Origin: Caldilineaceae bacterium
GTDB lineage: Bacteria; Chloroflexota; Anaerolineae; Caldilineales; Caldilineaceae
NCBI GenBank assembly: GCA_018003515.1
Contig: JAGNDO010000022.1
Location: 1 to 45,410, forward strand
DNA: 45,410 nt
Direction: 5' to 3'
Below, piece after piece: positions 8,446 to 16,033 of the stretch; within the stretch, counting starts at the first letter, position 1; every line of letters begins with the position of its first letter. Under the pieces are notes generated by a model. The model had not been told where the DNA came from. It did not search any database and saw nothing but the letters and a program-made list of their open reading frames with translations. The translations under genes and the position numbers were made by a program.

Positions 8446-10038
8446 CTATTCCAGCCCCAGCAATCGTCGGGCCTGGCCCAGGAAATCATCCCGCACCACC
8501 CGCTCCGCGGAGACGTTGAGTACATCGGCCAGGGACTCAGCGGTCATCCCGGCCAGGTCGCCCAGGCTGCGCACGTTGGCCGCCCGCAACCGCATGGAGA
8601 AGACCGGGCCGATGCCGCTGAGGGTGGTGAAGTCAAACTCGGCCCCGGTTTCGTTTTTGATTTCAGCCAGATCAAGTTGCACGGACACCGGGTCGGCTAC
8701 ATCCGCCGGGGCCTTGGCACTCTCAGTCGGCTCCCAGGGCAGGGGTTGCGCCGCAGGGGAGGCGGGTTTTGGGGCCAAAGGCAGGTTGCCCCGGTGGGGG
8801 AACGATCCATCGGGACGGTTGGCCCGCCAGTGCAGTACCAGGGCCCCGATCCCCGGTGCGCCCACAAAGAGCAGGGCCAGCCAGCCCAGACAAGCGGACA
8901 AAGCCCACAGCAAGGCGGAGGCGCCCACGGTCAGCAGCACGCCCAAGGCGGTGGCAGCCAGGGCATCCAGGTTGAAGCCGGTCTCCTTGGCGATGCGCTT
9001 GCCCAGCCATCCGCCCACCGTGGCCAGCCCGGCCAACTCAATCGCCAGGGCCACCAGCCCCAGGGGCAAAAGCAGCGGAGTCAAACAGAGGATCACAAAC
9101 CAGTTGGCGCTCAGGGATCCCAGCCACATCCACAGGGGGATCATCACCACCATGTTGGCCAACAGCCCCACCCCAAAGGCCGAACGCGGGTCCGATTCCA
9201 GATAATCCTGGGCATCCCGCACGATGCCGGGACGCGTCTTGCGCACCAATACACTGCCCAAGACAACAAACAGGGTGAAGAAGCCCGCCTTGACAAGGTC
9301 CAGCACAAAGCGCCACAGCCAGCGGCCAAAACCGCTCTGGCCCAAACTCATCGGCCCATCCGCGCCCTGGAGACCGGGCACAGGCAGGACCGGGCTGGGG
9401 GACTCCACCGGGGGCAAACCGGGAATGGCGGGCAGGGCGGGGATCTGAATACGCGGGCCGGAGAGGACATTGCCGCCCACATTGGCCCCGGCGCTGCGCT
9501 CGATGTCACCGCCCAGCACGCTCACATCCCCGGCGACACTGGCCCCATCTTGCAGGCTGACATCGCCGCCCAGGGCCTGGACATTGCCAGCCACGCTACC
9601 GCCGCCGTGGATCTTGATGTCACCGCCATAGGCGATCACATCCCCGCCCACGGTGCCACCGCCCTTGATGTCGATGTCTCCGCTATAAACGAAGAGCGCG
9701 CCGCCGATGCGTCCACCGCCCTCCACTTCGGCGTTGCCGTTATAGACCACCACATCGCCCTCGTAAACATCCCCGCCGGAGACCTTCAAATCATCGTAAA
9801 AGACCTGCGCGCCGTCCAAGGAGGGCATGGGAAAGGGCATGGTCTCCCCGCTGCTGGGGTTGACGCTGCGCCAGCGCACGGTCGGGCCGCCCTCCTGGGC
9901 CAAAACAGAGGCCGGGGCCAAGAGCAGAAAGCCCAGGATCAAGGCCATGACCACCACAAAGAGGGGGATCGCCCTGGGCAGGTGGGGGGCCAGGCGCACG
10001 TCCAGCCGTTGAGGGGGGGTTGAATGGGTTTGGTTCAT
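8446..10038 (-). CDS. Bactofilin-like repeat membrane protein with C-terminal HhH domain
   Basis: A 530-residue protein. A signal anchor near residues 20-45 is followed by a right-handed beta-helix-like region (about 60-190) of repeated GGDV / GGG-x-VGGDV units, like polymer-forming bactofilins but facing the cell surface. A proline-rich linker (190-220) leads to about four transmembrane segments (230-400). The C-terminus (about 470-525) reads LSGIGPVFSMRLRAA, a helix-hairpin-helix of the kind used to bind DNA or other proteins. I chose the ATG at 10038 because AGGAAGGA lies about 8 bases upstream. It is downstream of the sigma and anti-sigma genes on the same strand and is probably their target or partner. 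Function unknown. Confidence 0.75.
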   Translation of the reverse strand: MNQTHSTPPQRLDVRLAPHLPRAIPLFVVVMALILGFLLLAPASVLAQEGGPTVRWRSVNPSSGETMPFPMPSLDGAQVFYDDLKVSGGDVYEGDVVVYNGNAEVEGGGRIGGALFVYSGDIDIKGGGTVGGDVIAYGGDIKIHGGGSVAGNVQALGGDVSLQDGASVAGDVSVLGGDIERSAGANVGGNVLSGPRIQIPALPAIPGLPPVESPSPVLPVPGLQGADGPMSLGQSGFGRWLWRFVLDLVKAGFFTLFVVLGSVLVRKTRPGIVRDAQDYLESDPRSAFGVGLLANMVVMIPLWMWLGSLSANWFVILCLTPLLLPLGLVALAIELAGLATVGGWLGKRIAKETGFNLDALAATALGVLLTVGASALLWALSACLGWLALLFVGAPGIGALVLHWRANRPDGSFPHRGNLPLAPKPASPAAQPLPWEPTESAKAPADVADPVSVQLDLAEIKNETGAEFDFTTLSGIGPVFSMRLRAANVRSLGDLAGMTAESLADVLNVSAERVVRDDFLGQARRLLGLE

Positions 10039-10120
10039 GACGGGTTCCTTCCTCATAGTTCGATTCATCACATGCGCGCTAGCGACAGCCTTGCGCAGAC
10101 AGATCTGGAATAACCATCGC

Positions 10121-10206
10121 TCGTAGTCGATCCGTGACCGGCGGGTTGACGAATGGATCTCCCGGAAGTTCCGTGTCGACCCGCCAGGTCACGGACCTGG
10201 CTAGAA
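10121..10206. repeat. Palindromic GGTCACGGACC repeat, copy 1
   Basis: A left arm with TCCGTGACCGGCGGGT (10131-10146) and a right arm ACCCGCCAGGTCACGGACC (10179-10197), continuing to GGCTAG. The same arms occur at 10891-10972 and half an element at 21307-21330. This copy lies between the anti-sigma gene and the bactofilin-like gene. Confidence 0.85.
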
Positions 10207-10217
10207 CACGGGTAGGG

Positions 10218-10829
10218 TTAGCGACTCCCGCCGACCACCGGCACCAGACGCAGGGAGCGGCGCAAAAAGCCGGCCCAGGCAGTCAAGGCGGCCAAGGTGA
10301 GGAGCGTATAGCCCAACAAATAGACCGGCAGATTGGAGGTACTCATGGCCACCACAATCCCGCGCCACAACCCCTGCACCCCGGCGCTGAGACCGGCCCA
10401 ATAATAGGTAAAATCATAGACCGTCTGGGGCAGGGTGCCGGTTGGGTTGTTGAGCAGATAGCCACCCAGCATCACCCCGCCCACCAGGATGCCCCCCCAC
10501 AGGGTCAGGGAAAGCAGGGCCACCAGTCCGCCCATCCACAGCCGCTGCCGCCGGGCCTGTTGCAGCCGCCGTAGCTCGAAACGAGCGACAAAACCGGCCA
10601 CCGGCACAGCGACCGGGGCAGCCACAAAGCGCTGGTGGATGCCCTGCATGGCAGACCAGGTGGCGGCACAACGGGCACACCGGCCCACATGGCCGCGCAG
10701 ATCCGCCTCTTCTTCGGCAGAGGCCAGCCCGTCCAGGGCCAGGGACATGAGCAAAACGGCTTCGTCATGCTCTTCCCCGGTGAAGGCGGGCGCTTGATTT
10801 TGAGATTTCATGGCTTTGACTTTGCTCAT
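10218..10829 (-). CDS. Putative zinc-finger anti-sigma factor
   Basis: A 203-residue membrane protein. The N-terminal 70 residues hold an H-x3-C-x2-C motif (HVGRCARC) of the zinc-binding anti-sigma (zf-HC2/ZAS) family, preceded by an acidic helix. Two or three transmembrane segments follow (about residues 105-130 and 165-190). By family logic it binds the ECF sigma factor at 10987-11613 and releases it on a signal. I chose the ATG at 10829 because AGGAAGTG lies 8 bases upstream. Copies of the GGTCACGGACC palindrome bracket the gene on both sides. Confidence 0.8.
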   Translation of the reverse strand: MSKVKAMKSQNQAPAFTGEEHDEAVLLMSLALDGLASAEEEADLRGHVGRCARCAATWSAMQGIHQRFVAAPVAVPVAGFVARFELRRLQQARRQRLWMGGLVALLSLTLWGGILVGGVMLGGYLLNNPTGTLPQTVYDFTYYWAGLSAGVQGLWRGIVVAMSTSNLPVYLLGYTLLTLAALTAWAGFLRRSLRLVPVVGGSR

Positions 10830-10890
10830 GGGTTCACTTCCTGCTGGATACGGTTTCATTCGATTGTCTACGAACCTTCACATGATCTGC

Positions 10891-10972
10891 GCTCTAGCCG
10901 GGTCCGTGACCCGGCGGGTGCTTCTCAGGATCTTCTGCGGCAGACCCGCCAGGTCACGGACCTGGCTAGAGC
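10891..10972. repeat. Palindromic GGTCACGGACC repeat, copy 2
   Basis: Two 29-nt arms, 10891-10919 and 10944-10972, match as an inverted repeat at 27 of 29 positions and begin and end with GCTCTAGCC / GGCTAGAGC. A 24-nt spacer separates them. The element lies between the sigma-factor gene and the anti-sigma gene, so it could also attenuate read-through between them. Confidence 0.88.
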
Positions 10973-10986
10973 AGCCACTTGCATGA

Positions 10987-11613
10987 TTAGAGTGCAGGCT
11001 GCATCTGCATCATGGCCGGCGCTTCGGCCAGGGGCCGAGAACGGGTGGGCATGGCAGCCTGGGCAGCCTGGGCTTCCTGATAGATCTCCGCCATCTGCTG
11101 CCTGGCCCGGAAGAGCCGGGTCTTGACCGCCGACAGGCTGATCTGCATGGTGTCGGCGATCTCCTGATAGCTATATTCCTGCCAATAGCGCAAGACCAGG
11201 GGCGTTCGATAGTCTGGGGCCAATTTGTTGATCAGTTGTTGCAACTCCTGGGCCTCTTCTCGTTTCAACGCAGCGGAGTCGGGCCGGACCGAATCGCCTT
11301 CCAGATTTTGCAGCACCGGGTTGTCGTCAATGGAAAGGATGATGGCCCGGCGCTTGCGCAGACGGTCAATGCAATGGTTGTTGGCAATCGAGAGCATCCA
11401 CGTGCTGAACTTGCGGTCGGGATCGTATTGGTGCAGCTTTGAATAGGCGCGCAGAAAAGTCTCCTGGGCGGCGTCTTCCGCTTCCGTGGCATTGCCCAAC
11501 ATGCGATAGGCTAAGTTAAAAATCGGGCGCTGATAGGCTTCCACCAGACGGCTGAACGCTTCAGCGTCACCGGACCGGGCCTGGTCCACCCAAATTTGCT
11601 CATGCTCGTTCAT
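10987..11613 (-). CDS. ECF-family RNA polymerase sigma factor (sigma-70 group 4)
   Basis: A 208-residue ECF sigma factor. Region 2 includes AYRMLGNATEAEDAAQETF and the -10-recognition segment KFSTWMLSIANNHCIDRLRKR; region 4 contains YRTPLVLRYWQEYSYQEIA followed by the helix-turn-helix SLSAVKTRLFRARQQM. An extra Met/Ala/Gln-rich tail of about 30 residues follows. The ATG at 11613 is preferred since sequence upstream of it in the same frame runs into the palindrome at 11719-11790. The anti-sigma gene follows 157 bases downstream. Together they likely control a surface or envelope response that includes the bactofilin-like protein. Confidence 0.92.
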   Translation of the reverse strand: MNEHEQIWVDQARSGDAEAFSRLVEAYQRPIFNLAYRMLGNATEAEDAAQETFLRAYSKLHQYDPDRKFSTWMLSIANNHCIDRLRKRRAIILSIDDNPVLQNLEGDSVRPDSAALKREEAQELQQLINKLAPDYRTPLVLRYWQEYSYQEIADTMQISLSAVKTRLFRARQQMAEIYQEAQAAQAAMPTRSRPLAEAPAMMQMQPAL

Positions 11614-11968
11614 GGTTGACTCGTCATCAGGACTGGCGATTGAGTTCGTCGTGAAATGTTGACTGCTGCGGGCTATACGCAGAGATAAAATGAAAGTTTC
11701 ATGCCATTCGAAATAGAGCACGGATCGGACGGATCGAACGGATCAAAACGGATCTTCAACAAAAAATCCGCTTTGATCCGTTCGATCCGTAAAATCTGTG
11801 TGCTATTTTGAATTCTTCCCAACGGGATTCGACCGCCGCATCATTTCCTCGAATGCGACTCGAACCATTATAATGCTCTCGACTCTTCCGCGCCATGTCT
11901 CCGTTGTGTCAGGTTGGATGCTCGGCGTCTCTGCGGTAAAACCACTTTTTGTAAAGGACTTTACTCCC
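11614..11968. other. Divergent intergenic region with palindrome
   Basis: This 355-base divergent region separates the sigma-factor and chelatase genes. It contains a perfect 19-bp inverted repeat (11729-11747 with 11772-11790) made of GGATCGAACGGATC-type units, related to the element at 27544-27600. A TATAAT hexamer at 11869-11874 is a good -10 box for the chelatase gene, but I see no matching -35 box. No protein-coding gene is supported here. Confidence 0.6.
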
Positions 11969-13096
11969 ATGCGTGTGATCTTTCCCTTCTCCGCCATCGT
12001 CGGACAGGAGCGTATGAAACGTGCCCTGCTCCTCAACGCAGTCAACCCCCTGATCGGCGGCGTGCTGATTCGGGGCGAGCGGGGCACGGCCAAATCGACC
12101 GCGGCCCGGGCCTTGGCCGCCCTGTTGCCCGACATCCAGGTGGTGGACGGGTGCCGCTTTGCCTGCAACCCCAACCGCCCAGAACTCTACTGCGACGAAT
12201 GCCGGGACCGCCTGGCCGCCGAAGGCTCCCTGCCCTCGGCCATGCGCCACACCTCCTTTGTGGATCTGCCCGTCAGCGCCACGGAAGATCGGGTGGTGGG
12301 CACCCTGGACATCGAAAAGGCCATCCAGCGCGGGGAGCGCCACTTTGAGCCGGGGGTATTGGCCGCTGCCAACCGAGGCGTCCTGTATGTGGACGAAGTA
12401 AATTTGCTGGATGACCATGTGGTGGATCTACTTTTGGACTCGGCGGCCATGGGCGTCAACACCGTCGAGCGGGAGGGCATCAGCTTCCAACACCCGGCCC
12501 GCTTTGTGCTGGTCGGCTCCATGAACCCGGAAGAGGGCGACCTGCGTCCCCAACTCCTTGACCGCTTCGCCCACGCTGTGGATGTGATCGGCATCCCCGA
12601 TGCCAAGGAGCGGGTGGAGATCCTGCGCCGACGCATGGGCTTTGAGCAAAAGCCCGAAGATTTCTTCATCAAGTGGGCCGAATCCGAAGAGAATCTGGGC
12701 GAGCGCATCATTGCTGCCCGCCGCCTCTACGACAGCGTCACCTATACGGACAAGGATCTCTACACCATCGCCGCCCTCACGGCCAGCTTCGCCGTGGACG
12801 GTCACCGGGCCGACATTGTGATCCTGAAGACCGCCCGGGCCCATGCCGCCTACGAGGCCCGCACCCACATCACGGACAAGGACATCCTCTTGGCCGCGGA
12901 GTTGGCCCTGCCCCACCGCATGAAAAAGCAGCCCTTCCAGAACTCCTACCTCAACCCGGACCAACTGCAAACCAACATGCGCCAGGCCCGGGCCGAAGCG
13001 GAACAAGCCATGACCGATGACGAATCGGACCAAGAGATGGACGGCGGGGCCTCATCAACTGAAAAAAAAGCACCGAGGGCGATGAAACGGACCTAG
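11969..13096 (+). CDS. Magnesium/cobalt chelatase AAA+ ATPase (ChlI/BchI-like, zero-frame product)
   Basis: A 375-residue AAA+ ATPase of the ChlI/BchI family, the motor subunit that inserts Mg into protoporphyrin or, in non-photosynthetic bacteria, Co into the corrin ring. It has Walker A ([15 protein letters not shown]), the cysteine-containing insert, Walker B ([13 protein letters not shown]) and sensor 1 ([22 protein letters not shown]). The start at 11969 has AAAGGA upstream. The frame stops at 13096, just after an acidic linker begins and after an A8 run (13062-13069). A -1 shift there continues into the VWA half. So this frame may be the short product of a chlD-type gene, or a broken fusion. 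No protoporphyrin or cobN gene is in the window. Confidence 0.88.
   Translation: MRVIFPFSAIVGQERMKRALLLNAVNPLIGGVLIRGERGTAKSTAARALAALLPDIQVVDGCRFACNPNRPELYCDECRDRLAAEGSLPSAMRHTSFVDLPVSATEDRVVGTLDIEKAIQRGERHFEPGVLAAANRGVLYVDEVNLLDDHVVDLLLDSAAMGVNTVEREGISFQHPARFVLVGSMNPEEGDLRPQLLDRFAHAVDVIGIPDAKERVEILRRRMGFEQKPEDFFIKWAESEENLGERIIAARRLYDSVTYTDKDLYTIAALTASFAVDGHRADIVILKTARAHAAYEARTHITDKDILLAAELALPHRMKKQPFQNSYLNPDQLQTNMRQARAEAEQAMTDDESDQEMDGGASSTEKKAPRAMKRT
13063..13069 (+). promoter_or_regulatory. Slippery heptamer A-AAA-AAA, candidate -1 frameshift site
   Basis: In the ATPase frame the codons are GAA AAA AAA GCA. Slipping back one base at A AAA AAA gives AGC ACC GAG GGC and an open acidic linker ([14 protein letters not shown]) into the VWA frame. 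A C5/G5 hairpin at 13103-13117 lies about 33 bases downstream, farther than classic stimulators. Confidence 0.65.
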
Positions 13097-14040
13097 ATGC
13101 ATCCCCCGACATGGGGGAAGGGGGCATGGCCGAGCCGGATGCCTCCCCGCAGCAGAGTTCATCGCCCGCAGATGACAGCAAAGGCAACCGCCGACTGGTC
13201 CAGGTCGGCGACACCTTCGAGACCAAACGGCTGGACACCCCCCTGGACAAGATGACCAGGGAAAAAGCGGGCAAGCGCTCGTATACCCGCACGGAGCGCA
13301 AGCGGGGCCGCTATATCAAAGCCCAGCCGGCCGGGGACAAAACCTATGACATCGCCTTTGACGCCACCTTGCGGGCCGCGGCCCCCTTCCAGCGCCAACG
13401 CCACGCCGAAGGCAAGAGCGACATGGCCCTGCAACTGCGCATGTCCGACTTGCAACGCAAGATCCGGGTGCGGCGCACGGGCAATTTGATCCTCTTTGTG
13501 GTGGATGCCAGTTGGTCTATGGCGGCCAGCGAGCGCATGGAGGCCACCAAGGGGGCCATCTTCAGCCTGCTGGTGGATGCCTATCAGCGCCGGGATCAGG
13601 TGGGCCTCGTGGTCTTCCAACGGGACCAGGCCAGGGTGGTCCTCCCCCCCACCAGCAGCGTGGATCTGGCCCAAAAGGCCCTCACCGATCTGCCCGTGGG
13701 CGGCAAAACGCCCCTGAGCAGCGGCCTCTTCATCTCCTGGCAGGTGCTGGAACAGGCCATCCGCCGAGACCCGGAGATCGAGCCGCTGATGATCCTGCTC
13801 ACCGACGGCGCGGGCAATGTCAGCATGACCGGTATGCCTGCCCAAGAAGAGGCCATGCGCATCGCCGACCTCTTCGCCCAGGCCAGCCTGCGCTCCATCG
13901 TCATCAACATGGAGCACGCCGCCTTCGACCGGGGCCTGGCCAACAAACTGGCCGAAGCCCTGGGCGGCATCTGCTACAACCTGCCCGACCTGCGGGCGGA
14001 CACGCTGGTGAGTACGGTCAAACGAGAAATTGGGGGGTAA
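13069..14040 (+). CDS. VWA domain half of ChlD-like chelatase subunit
   Basis: An acid/proline-type linker followed by an integrin-I/VWA domain with a complete MIDAS start ([11 protein letters not shown], pattern D-x-S-x-S), a conserved [10 protein letters not shown] segment (the MIDAS Thr) and LLTDGAGN (the MIDAS Asp). This is the C-terminal half of ChlD/BchD, which bridges the ATPase ring and the chelatase. Joined to the upstream frame by a -1 shift it makes a 690-residue protein, a normal ChlD length. Alternatively it could start at ATG 13126, which has GGAAGGGGG just upstream, giving a separate protein. Its frame relative to the ATPase is exactly -1. The start coordinate given is the first shifted codon. 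Confidence 0.85.
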   Translation, partial: STEGDETDLDASPDMGEGGMAEPDASPQQSSSPADDSKGNRRLVQVGDTFETKRLDTPLDKMTREKAGKRSYTRTERKRGRYIKAQPAGDKTYDIAFDATLRAAAPFQRQRHAEGKSDMALQLRMSDLQRKIRVRRTGNLILFVVDASWSMAASERMEATKGAIFSLLVDAYQRRDQVGLVVFQRDQARVVLPPTSSVDLAQKALTDLPVGGKTPLSSGLFISWQVLEQAIRRDPEIEPLMILLTDGAGNVSMTGMPAQEEAMRIADLFAQASLRSIVINMEHAAFDRGLANKLAEALGGICYNLPDLRADTLVSTVKREIGG

Positions 14041-14041
14041 A

Positions 14042-14116
14042 GGGATTGGGGATTGGGGATTTGGGATTGGGTGTCATGCCCCAATCCCAAATCCCCACTC
14101 CCCAATCCCCTTTTTT
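14042..14116 (+). terminator. GATTGGG-type inverted repeat with T6 tail
   Basis: A left arm of GGGGATT units (14042-14072) pairs with a right arm of CCCCAAT units (14079-14110), followed by T6. This is terminator-shaped for the chelatase operon. It ends directly at the ATG of the next gene, leaving no room for a ribosome binding site. Confidence 0.75.
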
Positions 14117-15109
14117 ATGAACCAGAGACAACTGATCGCCGACTTCTCCCTTGTGGCCGTGGTGGCCGTGTGGGGAGCAACCTTTGTGATGGTCCAGGAT
14201 GCAGTCATGGCCTGGCCCGTTTTTTCGTTCCTGGCCCTGCGCTTTTGGATTGCCAGCGTCGCCTTTGTGCCTTTTTTGGTGTGGCGTGGGATCAAGCGGA
14301 AAAAAGAACGACCCGCTTTGACCGCCCAAAAAGTCTCGGCTGTCGGGGCAATTGGGGCCGGGGGCCGGCGGGCTTGGCTACCCGGTGTGTGGATAGGGCT
14401 GGCTCTGTGCGCGGGCTACGCCTTCCAAACCTTTGGCCTGCTCCACACCACCCCGGCCAAGGCCGGCTTCATCACCGGCATGAGCGTGGTGATGGTGCCC
14501 GTGGGCGCGGCCCTCTTCCTCAAACAGCGGGTCACCGGTCCCGTCATCTTCGGCGTGATCCTGGCCACCTTTGGCCTGGCCCTGATCAGCCTGAACGCAA
14601 CCATGACCATTGGCTTGGGGGATGGGCTGGTCTTTCTGTGCGCCATCTCCTTTGCCATCCAGATTCTGCTGATCAGCCACTATGCGCCGGGCATGTCGGC
14701 GCTCAATTTGGCGGTGATTCAGGTCTTGACCACCGCCGTAGGCACCACAATTTTGGCCCTGATCTTCGAACTCCCCACCGGGCTGCCGCCGATTCAGGGC
14801 AACGTGATCTTCGCCGCCGTCTTCACCGGGCTGCTGGCTACCACCTTCGCCTTCAGTATCCAAAGCTGGGCGCAGCGCTTCACCTCCGCCACCCACACAG
14901 TCCTAATCTTCAGCCTGGAGCCAGTCTTTGCCGCCCTTTCCAGCTACCTGCTGATCGGCGAACTGCTCACCGGGCGCATCCTCAGCGGCGGCGGCCTGAT
15001 CCTGGCCGGGATGCTGGTGGCCGAACTGGGCCGGGCCATCCCCGCGGCAAGGTGGTGGGCACGGCTACGGAGGCGGACGCCGGTGTCCGTGCCCGAACTG
15101 TCCGATTGA
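14117..15109 (+). CDS. EamA/DMT-superfamily transporter
   Basis: A 330-residue membrane protein with about ten transmembrane segments in two EamA repeats, the drug/metabolite transporter fold. Typical first-helix sequence VVAVWGATFVMVQD and second-repeat sequence FSIQSWAQRFTSATHTVLIFSLEPVFAALSSYLL are visible; the latter carries the EamA LEPVFA motif. Substrate cannot be told. The ATG at 14117 directly follows the T6 tract of the hairpin, so it either lacks a leader or uses a start inside; the frame also reads back through the repeat to 14030. Base composition does not differ from its neighbours. Confidence 0.88.
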   Translation: MNQRQLIADFSLVAVVAVWGATFVMVQDAVMAWPVFSFLALRFWIASVAFVPFLVWRGIKRKKERPALTAQKVSAVGAIGAGGRRAWLPGVWIGLALCAGYAFQTFGLLHTTPAKAGFITGMSVVMVPVGAALFLKQRVTGPVIFGVILATFGLALISLNATMTIGLGDGLVFLCAISFAIQILLISHYAPGMSALNLAVIQVLTTAVGTTILALIFELPTGLPPIQGNVIFAAVFTGLLATTFAFSIQSWAQRFTSATHTVLIFSLEPVFAALSSYLLIGELLTGRILSGGGLILAGMLVAELGRAIPAARWWARLRRRTPVSVPELSD

Positions 15110-15112
15110 CGA

Positions 15113-15273
15113 TTGCGGAGTTCGCACCCCCTGGTGCGAACGGGTCGATCCCAAGAGATCTTTGACGAAGGCTGGACCCTACTTCTGACGAACGCGTTCA
15201 AAACGAGTTGAAGCGCTGCATCATGCACCCTCTGACGCAGAGCCGTTCGCACCAGGGGGTGCGAACTCCGCAA
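15113..15273. repeat. Paired GTTCGCACC palindrome element, copy 1
   Basis: Two short palindromes, 15120-15141 and 15245-15266, each GTTCGCACC-n4-GGTGCGAAC, sit in mirror orientation, with outer arms TTGCGGA (15114-15120) and TCCGCAA (15266-15272). About 100 bases separate them. The two halves recur in swapped order at 39327-39452. Confidence 0.85.
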
Positions 15274-15306
15274 GCGCATTTGTATCACTAGAAATTAGGA
15301 GGTCTC

Positions 15307-15747
15307 ATGCCACAACCATTCATTGAGCCGACCCAAGAAGCCGGGGCAGCCCTCTTCCGTCGCAACATCCCCGGCGAAGTGGTCATGTTGAACCTGCTGC
15401 GCTTCCGGGATGTGGCCGACTATTCGGCCAATCCTGAGCTTGCGCCGGACGAGCCAATTTCCGGGCGGGCGGCCTATCAAAAGTATATGGACCATACTTT
15501 GCCCTTCTTGCAGAAAACCGGGGGCGACCTGCTCTTCTTGGGCGAAGGCGGCAAGTTTTTGATCGGTCCGGGGGACGAACGCTGGGATCTGATGATGCTC
15601 GTGCGCCAAACCTCCCTGGCCGACTTCATGGCCTTTGCCGCCGACGAGGCCTACCTGGCCGGCATGGGTCACCGCACGGCCGCCCTGGAAGATTCACGGC
15701 TCTTGCCCCTTGTCGAGTTCAAGGGCGGGGATATTACGCAACCGTAG
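15307..15747 (+). CDS. DUF1330-like dimeric alpha/beta-barrel protein
   Basis: A 146-residue soluble protein with the beta-alpha pattern of DUF1330-type dimeric alpha/beta-barrel proteins. The opening strand reads EVVMLNLLRFRDVADY, then a helix with AYQKYMDHTLPFL, a strand GGDLLFLGEG and WDLMMLVR with a following helix SLADFMAF. Members of this fold are small stress or catabolic proteins, mostly unassigned. ATG with TAGGAGG 7 bases upstream. A perfect 15-bp hairpin follows at 15790-15823. Function not assigned. Confidence 0.7.
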   Translation: MPQPFIEPTQEAGAALFRRNIPGEVVMLNLLRFRDVADYSANPELAPDEPISGRAAYQKYMDHTLPFLQKTGGDLLFLGEGGKFLIGPGDERWDLMMLVRQTSLADFMAFAADEAYLAGMGHRTAALEDSRLLPLVEFKGGDITQP

Positions 15748-15789
15748 TTGCCCTATGATTTGACCATGTTCTAAAAAGAGCTTGCATAA

Positions 15790-15823
15790 GCGGAGGCGGT
15801 ATCCAAATGGATACCGCCTCCGC
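15790..15823 (+). terminator. 15-bp perfect hairpin
   Basis: GCGGAGGCGGTATCC pairs exactly with its complement across an AAAT loop. There is no long T tract, but its position just after the alpha/beta-barrel gene and before the nosZ promoter suggests termination or insulation. Confidence 0.65.
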
Positions 15824-15851
15824 GCGCTATTATCCCACCGCCCCACCCCGC

Positions 15852-15895
15852 TTGAGACAAAAGTCGCATAGTTCCCCACGGTTTTGGGCTACACT
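15852..15895 (+). promoter_or_regulatory. nosZ promoter with GAC-AAAA-GTC dyad
   Basis: TTGAGACAAAAGTCGCA (15852-15868) is followed by a TACACT hexamer at 15890-15895. The dyad centre (15860.5) to the first base of the -10 box is 29.5 bases, so a start at 15902 would put the dyad at -41.5, the class II position for Crp/Fnr activators. The same spacing recurs at 18146, 24131, 32402 and, more weakly, 26085. Confidence 0.7.
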
Positions 15896-16033
15896 GGCCC
15901 CAGACAATCCCTACCCGCGTTTGCATTCTGGATTTGCTCCAGTCAATCAGTTTCCCAACCAAGTTTTCCCAGTTTTTCCATCAAATTCATCGTTGTACTA
16001 TCCAACCATCTCGTTCAGGGAGAGGAGAACCCC

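Noticed and set aside
8383-10023. A 546-codon plus-strand frame opposite the bactofilin-like gene
   Set aside because: It starts inside the terminator hairpin and encodes Gln/Gly/His-rich sequence typical of antisense frames, while the minus strand has signal, repeats and membrane helices.
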